NCBI RefSeq assembly: GCF_008704655.1 | Contig: NZ_CP023688.1 | Coordinates: 6,005,501-6,069,500 of the forward strand | Direction: 5' to 3' | Length of the DNA: 64,000 nt | DNA from: Streptomyces rimosus | Lineage (GTDB): Bacteria > Actinomycetota > Actinomycetes > Streptomycetales > Streptomycetaceae | Shown here: positions 1-6,936 of the stretch, one piece after another | Numbering within the stretch: position 1 is the stretch's first letter | How the letters are laid out: each line of letters begins with the position of its first letter | The notes under the pieces: model-generated | Database searches by the model: none | What the model was told of the DNA's origin: nothing | The model's input: only the letters and a program-made list of their open reading frames with translations | Program-made: the position numbers and the translations under genes

Positions 1-359
1 TCGATGTTGGACGTGCCCAGCCAGCACTCCTCGTTCAGCGGGACGCGGACGGCGTTGGCCCGCCAGGACGCGATGGCCGCGACGGAGGCGTCGTCCGCCG
101 GGCCGTCGAAGATGCCGTGGCCCTGTACGCACGCGAACTCGGCGCCGGAACGGTTCACCCCGAGCAGGCGGTGCGCCGCGCCGTCACGGTCGACGAGGCG
201 GTTGCCCGCGACGTGCAGCTGTGGCGCCGCCGCCACGGGAGCGGCGGCCGGGGCCGCGGTGGGCGGCGACGCGCCCGGAAGGGCGAACACCGCGGCCACC
301 GCCAGGGCGTAAAGGCGTAAGCGCCGGCGTGCGAAGCCCGGCTCGTACGGTCTGCGCAT
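1..359 (-). CDS. Secreted GH5-type cellulase, N-terminal part (runs off window)
   Basis: The reading frame begins with ATG at 359 and leaves the window at base 1, so only about 119 residues are visible. The first ~45 residues are an Arg-rich n-region, a hydrophobic stretch (LYALAVAAVFALPGA) and an Ala/Pro-rich tail, a Sec-type signal peptide. After it come the segments LLGVNRSGAEFACVQGHGIF and NAVRVPLNEECWLG, typical of the first two beta strands of secreted glycoside hydrolase family 5 cellulases; the catalytic acid and nucleophile lie outside the window. It should cut beta-1,4-glucan outside the cell. Two CebR-like operators lie upstream (412-425, 553-566), which fits cello-oligosaccharide induction. 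The family call rests on the N-terminal third only. Confidence 0.8.
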   Translation of the reverse strand, partial: MRRPYEPGFARRRLRLYALAVAAVFALPGASPPTAAPAAAPVAAAPQLHVAGNRLVDRDGAAHRLLGVNRSGAEFACVQGHGIFDGPADDASVAAIASWRANAVRVPLNEECWLGTSNI

Positions 360-411
360 GAGCGACTCCTCGGATACGTACGCGGAGGCCGCCCACGCGG
401 CCCGCGACGAA

Positions 412-425
412 TGGAATCGCTCCCA
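412..425. promoter_or_regulatory. Imperfect CebR box
   Basis: TGGAATCGCTCCCA matches the CebR operator TGGGAGCGCTCCCA at 12 of 14 positions. It lies 53 bp upstream of the cellulase start codon, in the leader or promoter region. CebR is the LacI-type cellobiose-responsive repressor of cellulolysis in Streptomyces. Confidence 0.7.
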
Positions 426-552
426 CTGGTTTGTCGGAGGCTAGTGTCAACTGCCCATGATTCACAACGTAGTTGCGAAATCTCCTCTCTCAATTGCCGC
501 GTCGGCCGCGTGGACTCCGCCTCTTGACGGCGCGCCCGTCCGCCCCAATCCT

Positions 553-566
553 TGGGAGCGCTCCCA
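553..566. promoter_or_regulatory. Perfect CebR box
   Basis: TGGGAGCGCTCCCA is a perfect 14-bp palindrome, identical to the consensus CebR operator. It sits between the end of the araC-type gene and the cellulase gene, about 190 bp upstream of the cellulase start. With the second box at 412 it marks the cellulase as a CebR target. Confidence 0.85.
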
Positions 567-616
567 CTGGTCCCCCTGACACGCCCCCTCCGGCCCGGCG
601 TATCCGTTCCCCCTGG

Positions 617-1582
617 TCACGCCGGGCCGCGTACCTCCGTACGGAAGGAGATCGGCGTACTGCCCGTGCGGTGCTGGAAGAACTTGGCGAAGTTCGCGGC
701 GTCGGCGAAGCCGAGGCGGACGGCGATACGCGCGGCGGTCTGGTCGCCGTGCGCCAGCAGCCGCTTGGCCTCCAGCACGACGCGGCGGTCGATGAACTCC
801 TTCGCGCCCACGCCGGTGGCGGCGGCCGTCGCGCGCGAGAGGGTGCGGGGCGAGTAGCCGAGCTGCCGCGCGTAGTCCTCGACGCGGCGGCTGCGGGTGA
901 AGCCGCGCTCCACCGCGTCGCGGAAGCGCAGGAACGTCTCGCTCGCCTCGCAGACGCCGTCCCCGTCGGGCGCCCGGCCGTCGCCTTCACCCTGTACGGC
1001 CCCGGCGCCGCCCCGCGCCTCGCCGCCCCCGGCAGGCGCGGACATCCGGGAGGCCCGCAGGACCAGCACGGCCAGCAGGTGCCGCAGCACCTCGATGTGC
1101 ATCTCCAGAGGCAGCCCCGGCAGCGCCCCGAATTCCTCATGGAGGTGACGCAGCGCACAGTCCACCGCGCGCGCCTGTTCGCCCTCCGGGTGGTGGACCG
1201 CCGGGCCGAACCAGTCCTCCAGGCGGGCCGCGGCCGCCGTCGCCGGATCGAGGAAGCCGGATTCGAACAGCACCAGCCGGCCCTCTACCCCGGACAGGTT
1301 GCCGAAGTGATGCACCTGCCCTGGACGCACCCACATCCAGTCATTCACCGACAGCTCATACTTTCGGAAGTCCACCGTGTGCCGGAGCCGCCCCTCGTCC
1401 ACCACGAGGAGGTGGTGGAAGTCCGGACGGTGCGGTACGGCGAGGGCGCAGGCGTCGGCGCGCTCGCGCAGCTCGGCGAGCGTCAGCACCTCCACGCCGG
1501 CGGGCCGCCCGGCCGGCGCCGCGAACGCGACCGCCGGGATGCTCTCCCCGGCGTCCTGTGCAGTGTGTCGTTTTTTCACCAT
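617..1582 (-). CDS. AraC-family transcriptional regulator
   Basis: A 321-residue one-component regulator starting MVKKRH at 1582. The N-terminal ~170 residues form a cupin-like sensor (PDFHHLLVVDEGRLRHTVDF, WMWVRPGQVHHF). An acidic and Gly-rich linker follows, and the C-terminal ~90 residues are the double helix-turn-helix DNA-binding domain (VEDYARQLGYSPRTLSRA and AARIAVRLGFADAANFAKFF). It is transcribed away from the NAD(P)-binding protein at 1706; only 123 bp separate the starts, so that gene is its likely target. In-frame codons continue upstream, but nothing beyond this ATG looks like the family. Confidence 0.85.
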   Translation of the reverse strand: MVKKRHTAQDAGESIPAVAFAAPAGRPAGVEVLTLAELRERADACALAVPHRPDFHHLLVVDEGRLRHTVDFRKYELSVNDWMWVRPGQVHHFGNLSGVEGRLVLFESGFLDPATAAAARLEDWFGPAVHHPEGEQARAVDCALRHLHEEFGALPGLPLEMHIEVLRHLLAVLVLRASRMSAPAGGGEARGGAGAVQGEGDGRAPDGDGVCEASETFLRFRDAVERGFTRSRRVEDYARQLGYSPRTLSRATAAATGVGAKEFIDRRVVLEAKRLLAHGDQTAARIAVRLGFADAANFAKFFQHRTGSTPISFRTEVRGPA

Positions 1583-1705
1583 CGGCGGTCCCGTGCCTAC
1601 CCCGGTATGTCCTGCTAATACCCCTAGCGTAGAAGACGTCAGCGCGGCTGATGACGGAAAAAGAAAAGCCACAGCAGGCCCCGCAGGGGCACAGGGAGTA
1701 CCGCT

Positions 1706-2356
1706 ATGTCCAAGATCGCCATTTTCGGAGCCAACGGCACCATCGGCAGCCGCGTCCTCGACGAGGCGCTGCGCCGCGGCCACCAGGTCACCGCCGTCGT
1801 CCGGGACCCCGCGAAGATCACCAAGACCGACCCGAACCTGGCCGTGACCACCGGCGACATCCTCGACCCCGCCTCCGTCGCGGCCGCGGCCCAGGGCCAG
1901 GACGTGCTGGTCAGCGCGGTGGGCGGGGGCGACGGCCCCGGCCACATCGCCACGATCAAGCCCGCCGCCGAGTCCCTGGTGGCCGGGCTGCGCACCCTCG
2001 GCGAGGCCGCGCCCCGGCTGATCTCGGTGGGCGGCGCCGGCTCGCTGCGCACGCCCGACGGCAAGCAGGTCTGGGACGCGGAGGGCCTGCCGGAGTTCCT
2101 GCTCCAGATCATGCACGCGCACGGCGACGCGCTGGACTTCTACCGCACCGTCACGGACGTGCGCTGGACCAACCTCAGCCCGGCCGGGCTGATCGAGCCC
2201 GGCGAGCGCACGGGCACGTACCGCACCGCCCTGGACGACCTGGTCACGGACGCCGACGGCACCAGCCGGATCTCCGCCGAGGACTACGCCGTCGCCCTCC
2301 TGGACGAGGTCGAGAAGCCGCAGCACATCGGGGAGCGCTTCACGGTCGGCTACTGA
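1706..2356 (+). CDS. NAD(P)H-binding SDR/NmrA-like protein
   Basis: A 216-residue protein with an N-terminal Rossmann fold: KIAIFGANGTIGSRVLDEAL carries the GxxGxxG dinucleotide signature of the atypical SDR/NmrA/YwnB group. TGDILDPASVAAAAQGQDVLVSAVGGG is the region after strand 3-4 where the adenine-side acidic residue lies. It has no classical YxxxK pair, as is usual for this group, so it may be a redox sensor or an oxidoreductase of unknown substrate. An AGGGAG ribosome site precedes the ATG. It is divergent from the AraC regulator and ends before a strong hairpin. Confidence 0.8.
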   Translation: MSKIAIFGANGTIGSRVLDEALRRGHQVTAVVRDPAKITKTDPNLAVTTGDILDPASVAAAAQGQDVLVSAVGGGDGPGHIATIKPAAESLVAGLRTLGEAAPRLISVGGAGSLRTPDGKQVWDAEGLPEFLLQIMHAHGDALDFYRTVTDVRWTNLSPAGLIEPGERTGTYRTALDDLVTDADGTSRISAEDYAVALLDEVEKPQHIGERFTVGY

Positions 2357-2443
2357 GCCGCAGGGGCCGCGGGGCCCACGGGGCGGCGCGCACCGGCACC
2401 GGTGCCCGCCGCCCGGCCCGTGGAGCCACTGAGACCCACCGCA

Positions 2444-2495
2444 CCAACGACTAGGGCCCCCGGACGCTTTCACGTCCGGGGGCCCTAGTCGTTGG
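2444..2495. terminator. Perfect 23-bp bidirectional hairpin
   Basis: The left arm 2444-2466 and right arm 2473-2495 are exact reverse complements around a 6-nt loop (CTTTCA). It lies between two convergent units, the NmrA-like gene and tRNA-His. The outer bases 2493-2495 are also the encoded CCA end of the tRNA. There is no long T-run, which is usual for Streptomyces terminators. Confidence 0.9.
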
Positions 2496-2569
2496 GGTGA
2501 GTAACGGGACTTGAACCCGCGACATCCTGGACCACAACCAGGTGCTCTACCAGCTGAGCTATACCCACC
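2493..2569 (-). tRNA. tRNA-His (anticodon GTG)
   Basis: Read on the minus strand, the acceptor stem GTGGGTA pairs with TACTCAC (one G-T pair). A G at -1 pairs with the discriminator C, the identity signature of tRNA-His. The anticodon stem-loop CCTGGTTGTGGTCCAGG has GTG in the loop, and the T arm contains GGGTTCAAGTCCC. A genomic CCA is present at 2495-2493. It follows orn on the same strand. Confidence 0.95.
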
Positions 2570-2676
2570 ATGACCGGTGCTGTGTGGTGTCTTGTTCCCC
2601 ACCGGCTGAGAAAAAGTGTACAGGGTCCGGAGGGGTGCTCGCTCCCGGCTTCCGGTGAGGCCGGGAGCGAGCTACG

Positions 2677-3285
2677 TCACTCCGGGTCCGCGGGCAGGAC
2701 GTGCCTGGCCGCGATCTGCTTCGCGGTCTCCGAGTCCGGGCCGGGCTGCGGCACGAAGACCGCCTCCCGGTAGTAGCGGAGTTCCGCGATGGATTCACGG
2801 ATGTCCGCCAGCGCCCGGTGGTTCCCGTTCTTCTCCGGACTGTTGAAGTACGCCCTCGGATACCAGCGCCGGGCCAGCTCCTTCACGGACGACACGTCCA
2901 CGATCCGGTAGTGCAGGTGGCTCTCCAGCTCCGGCATGTCGCGGAGCAGGAAGCCCCGGTCGGTGCCGACGGAGTTGCCGCACAGCGGTGCCCGGCCGGG
3001 TTCCGGTACGTGCTGCTTGAGGTACTGGAGCACCTGTTCCTGCGCGTCCTCCAGAGTGGTGCCGCTGTCCAGCTCGGCCAGCAGCCCGGAGGAGGTGTGC
3101 ATCTGGCGCACGACCTCGGGCATGGTGGTCAGGGCCTCGGCCGGGGGGCGGATCACGATGTCCACCCCGTCGCCCAGGACATTCAGCTCCGAGTCGGTGA
3201 CCAGGGCGGCCACCTCGATGAGCGCGTCGTTCGCCAGCGAGAGCCCGGTCATCTCGCAGTCGATCCACACCATGCGATCGTTCAT
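2677..3285 (-). CDS. orn: Oligoribonuclease (3'-5' exoribonuclease)
   Basis: A DEDDh-family exonuclease of 202 residues that degrades 2-5 nt RNA oligomers, including pGpG from cyclic di-GMP turnover. ExoI is MVWIDCEMTGL (D and E metal ligands), ExoII includes LCGNSVGTDRGFLLRDMPEL, and ExoIII is the NHRALADI segment (H and D). The ATG at 3285 is chosen because GTAGGGTGAG precedes it and it gives the family N-terminus MNDRMVWIDCEMTGL. An in-frame GTG at 3294 would make a GTGA overlap with the adpA stop. Either way the gene is translationally coupled to adpA, the known Streptomyces arrangement. Confidence 0.95.
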   Translation of the reverse strand: MNDRMVWIDCEMTGLSLANDALIEVAALVTDSELNVLGDGVDIVIRPPAEALTTMPEVVRQMHTSSGLLAELDSGTTLEDAQEQVLQYLKQHVPEPGRAPLCGNSVGTDRGFLLRDMPELESHLHYRIVDVSSVKELARRWYPRAYFNSPEKNGNHRALADIRESIAELRYYREAVFVPQPGPDSETAKQIAARHVLPADPE

Positions 3286-3290
3286 ACGTC

Positions 3291-4760
3291 TCACCCTACG
3301 GGGCGCTCCCGCTGGCTGGGCAGCACCGGTCGGCCACCGGGCCGCCCGGCGGGCTGTTCCGGAAGCCTCGGCGAGTAGGCGTCGGATTCCGGTTTGCCCT
3401 GCTCCGTCGGCGCGAGCGCGGTGGCCTGGCTGTGCACCGGCTGGGTGTGGCCCGCCGTACTGTGCCCCGGCTGGCCGCCCGACCCGTGCCCGCCCGGACC
3501 GCCGTGCCCGCCCTGCGGGTGACCGCCCGGACCGTGCCCGCCCTGGGGGTGGCCCTGCGTGTGACCGCCGGGACCGAGACCCCCTTGCAGGTGTGACGCC
3601 TGGCTGTGGTGCAGCTGGCCGTGTCCCCCTTGCAGATGGCCCGCCGCCGCGGCGGCGAACCGGTCCGCACCGGCACCCGGCCGCTCACCTCGCTCCGGCC
3701 GGTCGGCCCGCCCGGCCTGCTCGGGCACCCCGTTCTGCGGCCGGCGCGCGCGGTAGGCCGCGCGGTAGGCCGCGGGCGAGGCGCCCAACTGCCTCCGGAA
3801 GTGGCCGCGCAAGGCGACCGGCGACCGGAAGCCGCAGCGTCCGGCGACCTCGTCCACGGAGTAGTCCGAGGTCTCCAGCAGCCGTTGCGCCTGAAGGACG
3901 CGCTGGGTGATCAGCCATTGCAGCGGCGCGCTCCCGGTCAGGGACCGGAACCGGCGGTCGAAGGTACGGCGGCTCATGTACGCGCGGGCCGCCAGCGTCT
4001 CCACGTCGAACTGCTCGTGGAGGTGCTCCAGCGCCCAGGCCACGACCTCGGCGAGCGGGTCCGCGCCGATCTCCTCCGGTAATGACCTGTCCAGGTACCT
4101 CTGGTGCCCCAGGTCCGACGCGGTGCGCCGGGGCGGGACCACCAGCCGCCGGGCGAGCGCGTTGGCCGCGTCCGCCCCGTGGTCGGTACGGACGATGTGC
4201 AGGCACAGGTCGATGCCGGCGGCGGTCCCCGCGCTGGTCAGCACGTCGCCGTCGTCGACGAAGAGCTCGCGGGGATCGACATGGACGGACGGATAACGCT
4301 TGGCGAGCGTCGGCGCGTACATCCAGTGGGTGGTCGCGGGCCTGCCGTCGAGGAGCCCTGCGGCGGCGAGCACGAAGGCCCCCGTGCAGAGCCCGACGAT
4401 GCGGGCCCCTTCTTCGTGCGCCCGGCGCAGCGCGTCCAGCGCGGCCGGTGGTGGTGCCTGTGTGATGGACCGCCAGGCCGGTACGACGACCGTGCCCGCG
4501 CGGGCGATCGCCTCCAGCCCGTAGGGGGCCGACAGTTCGAGCCCCCCGGTGGTGCGCAAAGGCGCGTCTTCGCCCGCGCACACAAGTAGTCGGTACCGCG
4601 GAACACCCGCGTCCTGGCGGTCGATGCCGAAGACCGAGAGCGGAATGGAGCTCTCGAAAATCGGGCCGCCACTGAAGAGGAGCACCGCGACTATTTCGCG
4701 GCGTCGTCGGGCGGCGAGCTTGCGTGCGGCATCTGGTACGGCAGCGGAGTCCTGGCTCAT
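3291..4760 (-). CDS. adpA: AdpA (BldH) global developmental regulator with a His/Gly-rich tail
   Basis: A 489-residue protein with an N-terminal DJ-1/PfpI-like domain (about 20-190; IVAVLLFSGGPIFESSIPLS, GLCTGAFVLAAAGLL) and an AraC DNA-binding domain (about 245-335; VETLAARAYMSRRTFDRRF, VDEVAGRCGFRSPVALRGHF). It activates and represses hundreds of developmental and secondary-metabolism genes. Codon 227 (bases 4082-4080) is TTA, in the linker between the domains as in other Streptomyces adpA genes, so translation should depend on the bldA leucyl-tRNA. The start MSQDSAAVPDAARKL at 4760 matches the family; other AdpA proteins are about 400 residues. The extra C-terminus (about 380-465) has roughly 14 His in GGH and HPQGG-like units. 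It is coupled to orn. Confidence 0.97.
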   Translation of the reverse strand: MSQDSAAVPDAARKLAARRRREIVAVLLFSGGPIFESSIPLSVFGIDRQDAGVPRYRLLVCAGEDAPLRTTGGLELSAPYGLEAIARAGTVVVPAWRSITQAPPPAALDALRRAHEEGARIVGLCTGAFVLAAAGLLDGRPATTHWMYAPTLAKRYPSVHVDPRELFVDDGDVLTSAGTAAGIDLCLHIVRTDHGADAANALARRLVVPPRRTASDLGHQRYLDRSLPEEIGADPLAEVVAWALEHLHEQFDVETLAARAYMSRRTFDRRFRSLTGSAPLQWLITQRVLQAQRLLETSDYSVDEVAGRCGFRSPVALRGHFRRQLGASPAAYRAAYRARRPQNGVPEQAGRADRPERGERPGAGADRFAAAAAGHLQGGHGQLHHSQASHLQGGLGPGGHTQGHPQGGHGPGGHPQGGHGGPGGHGSGGQPGHSTAGHTQPVHSQATALAPTEQGKPESDAYSPRLPEQPAGRPGGRPVLPSQRERPVG

Positions 4761-5108
4761 GGCACTTAAGCCCCCCTCGGTCGTCTCGCCCTCTCGGTCC
4801 TGCACTGTTCCCCCGCCGTGATTGCCAAGATCGAATCTACTGCGTCCCGTGAGGATGGAGTGCCAAGTTCACCACCCGCTCGTATGTCGACATGGCAACT
4901 TGGCGCGAAGCATTCGATCACGAAGCGTTCCACTCGTCGGGCCTGCTGGGAAGTACGCCTCCCGCCTCTGCCCGTAAGCCGTAGGGCACAACCACGCCCG
5001 GCGGTCCTTTCCTCCCAGCTCAGGCCCAGGTTGCGGGTCGCTTTCGCCAAGGGATGCACTTCAACCCGAAGTTGGCCGAAAACGACCCTGGGCAGGCTTG
5101 CGAGCGCG
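4761..5108. promoter_or_regulatory. adpA upstream region with candidate AdpA site and inverted repeat
   Basis: This 348-bp stretch has no convincing gene. TGGCGCGAAG at 4901-4910 matches the AdpA consensus TGGCSNGWWY at 9 of 10 positions, which fits autoregulation. The arms GCCAAGTT (4862-4869) and AACTTGGC (4897-4904) form an 8-bp inverted repeat overlapping this site. The base composition is less GC-rich than the surrounding coding DNA. I cannot place the transcription start. Confidence 0.5.
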
Positions 5109-5414
5109 TCATTCCTCCGGCGTACGCCCGTCGGAGCGCCTCCCGCCCCGATGGGCTCCGGTGCCGGTACGGCTGTGCCGGCCGCGGTGCGGGGCGATCT
5201 CGTCCGAGGACGGCCGGGCCGCGGTGCGCTCGGACTGGCGCAGCAGCGCCCGGCACGCGCAGGTCACCGTCGCCAGCCCCACGGCGGCACCGGCGGCACC
5301 GGCGGCGGACGCGCCGCACAGGACGAGGACGAGCGGCACCAGGGCGCAGCTGAACGCCGCCCAGCGGACGAGATCGCTCACCGGATCGGCTGAAGTGTTC
5401 GACGGACCGGGCAC
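5109..5414 (-). CDS. Small membrane protein, unknown function
   Basis: A 101-residue frame with one long hydrophobic segment (about residues 15-55: LVRWAAFSCALVPLVLVLCG followed by an Ala/Gly-rich stretch) that could form one hairpin or two membrane helices. A basic, Arg/Ser/Gly-rich cytosolic tail follows. It lies upstream of adpA on the same strand, about 350 bp away. I recognise no family. The hydrophobic N-terminus and strand-consistent codon use argue that it is real, but it could be chance in GC-rich DNA. Confidence 0.5.
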   Translation of the reverse strand: MPGPSNTSADPVSDLVRWAAFSCALVPLVLVLCGASAAGAAGAAVGLATVTCACRALLRQSERTAARPSSDEIAPHRGRHSRTGTGAHRGGRRSDGRTPEE

Positions 5415-5803
5415 GGTGTACTCCCTCCAGGCAGGCAGGTACTACAACGGCCGCGGGGCCCGTGAGTCACCGCGAGGGGTACGTACGGGGGCAGGCCGGG
5501 GCATTGCCATCCGGCCCACGCTCCGGCATGCTCCGGGGAACGTTCGAGGGGCACCCCGCCCCGTGTGGTGGCGGGGGTCCACCTCCGTCACCGGGGTCCG
5601 CCGTCCGCGTCGGGCCCTGTGCAGCGGGGGACTGGCGCCGTACTCTTGGGGTAAGGCATTGGGAAGATGATTCCCGGTCGTGTTGTTCCCCTTTGAACTA
5701 TGGGGCCGACCTCTCGATCAAGCCAGCTCAGTCAACTGCCGGATCAAGTCAATCGCCGCTCCCCGTCCGCCCCTCCGCAAGGACCTCCTTCGCCGAGACA
5801 GCC
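5415..5803. other. Divergent intergenic region
   Basis: There are 389 bp between the small membrane protein (minus) and the universal stress protein (plus). The frame of the stress protein is open to 5462, but the translation there has no recognisable domain. Promoters for both genes should lie here; I could not identify convincing -35/-10 elements or a known operator. Confidence 0.4.
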
Positions 5804-6325
5804 ATGGCCGGTCACGAAATCCCCGAACCCGCGGACCGCAAGCAGGTCGCCGATCCGATGGCGGACCTCCGAGCGGCGGAAGAGACACGCCATTCCTGCG
5901 ACCCCGCCTTCCGGCACGGTGTCGTGGTCGGCTTCGACGGCTCGATGTCGAGCGAGCGGGCGTTGGCGTATGCAATCGGTATGGCGCGGCGCTCGGCGTC
6001 GGGCCTGATCATCGTCCATGTGGCCAACCGGCTGCCCACGACGGTCTGGGCGGGCTGCGAGCCCCCGGTCTTCGTGGACGTGCCGGACCACCGCACGGAA
6101 GTGCTGGGCCTGGAGCTGGCCTGCGCCGACCATCTGGCGGAGATCCCCTGGATCCTCGTGGAGCGCGGTGGCGACATCTGCCACGAGCTGGAAGAGGTCG
6201 GGCAGGAGTACGAAGCCGACGCGATCGTGGTCGGCTCGTCGCACGGCCTCGTGGGCCGCATCTTCGGCTCGGTGGCGGGCCGGCTGGCCCGGCGGGCGCA
6301 GCGGCCCGTGGTCGTCATTCCCTGA
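5804..6325 (+). CDS. Universal stress protein (UspA family)
   Basis: A 173-residue single-domain Usp. HGVVVGFDGSMSSERALAYA is the first strand and loop with the conserved D and S that contact ATP. The C-terminal part, IVVGSSHGLVGRIFGSVAGR followed by LARRAQRPVVVIP, is the nucleotide-binding glycine motif and last strand. About 45 mostly polar residues precede the domain. The ATG at 5804 has only a weak upstream purine run; the frame is open back to 5462, so an earlier start cannot be excluded. It probably acts in stress or dormancy responses. Confidence 0.88.
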   Translation: MAGHEIPEPADRKQVADPMADLRAAEETRHSCDPAFRHGVVVGFDGSMSSERALAYAIGMARRSASGLIIVHVANRLPTTVWAGCEPPVFVDVPDHRTEVLGLELACADHLAEIPWILVERGGDICHELEEVGQEYEADAIVVGSSHGLVGRIFGSVAGRLARRAQRPVVVIP

Positions 6326-6936
6326 TCCGGGCGCCCGGTGCGTACCGCCCCCGCACGGCCTGCGCGGGCCGTCCCGCCGGTCCGGTGCGCTCCGTGTCCG
6401 TACGGCTTGCGCGTCGCGTCCGCCCCCGTCCGCGCACACCCTCATGGGGCGTGAGGTGAGGGAGCGTCACCAGCCGCGCCATCTGGGGCAGTCGGCATAT
6501 CTACTGGCCCGTAGAGGTGGATTGCCGGGTTGTGGAGGGTAGAAATCCCATCAAGTGGGACGCGAACGGAGCGTGAACGGCCGACCGGCCGCCGCGTCAC
6601 CGGCCGCCCACCGAGAACGCCCGTCAAGAACGTGCTGCCGCCCGGGAGGTGACGGTTCCCGGGAGGGCGGCCACCGCCGGCGTAAGGGCGACGCCGGCAA
6701 CAGGGGAGGCGGGGCCTCGCGCGTATGGTGGCACGCGCGGGGCACCCGCCTCCCGCCCCTTGTAGGGGCGCGTCGTCCGTCCGGGCGGCCCCCCGTAGGC
6801 CGCCCGGCCCTCCGGACGAACGCCCGTGACCGCGGAGGTGGACAGGACCCCCGCGGTCCGTCGGGCGACTGCTCGCCCGAGCGAGCCCCCGCCCCGGGCG
6901 ACCACCGCCCGGGAGCGACCGCTCGCCGTCGATTGC
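6326..6936. other. 611-bp convergent intergenic region rich in hairpins
   Basis: It lies between the ends of the usp gene (plus) and glmS (minus), and I see no credible coding frame. It holds several GC-rich dyads: 6781-6789 with 6797-6805 (9-bp stem, 7-nt loop), 6863-6878 (GGGCGA/TCGCCC) and 6893-6913. The last of these is the best placed terminator for glmS. A short dyad TCCCA-tcaag-TGGGA lies at 6546-6560. Confidence 0.5.
6893..6913. terminator. Probable glmS terminator hairpin
   Basis: CCCGGGCG (6893-6900) and CGCCCGGG (6906-6913) form an 8-bp stem around ACCAC, 24 bp beyond the glmS stop codon on the minus strand. A second small hairpin (6863-6878) follows it. Confidence 0.6.

Noticed and set aside
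617..2602. A single 661-residue minus-strand protein covering the araC region
   Set aside because: Only the C-terminal 321 residues read as an AraC protein; the N-terminal part runs antisense through the NmrA-like gene, the terminator and the tRNA.
6326..6936. Small genes in the long gap between usp and glmS
   Set aside because: All frames read as Arg/Pro/Gly-rich noise without ribosome sites; hairpins and terminators explain the region better.
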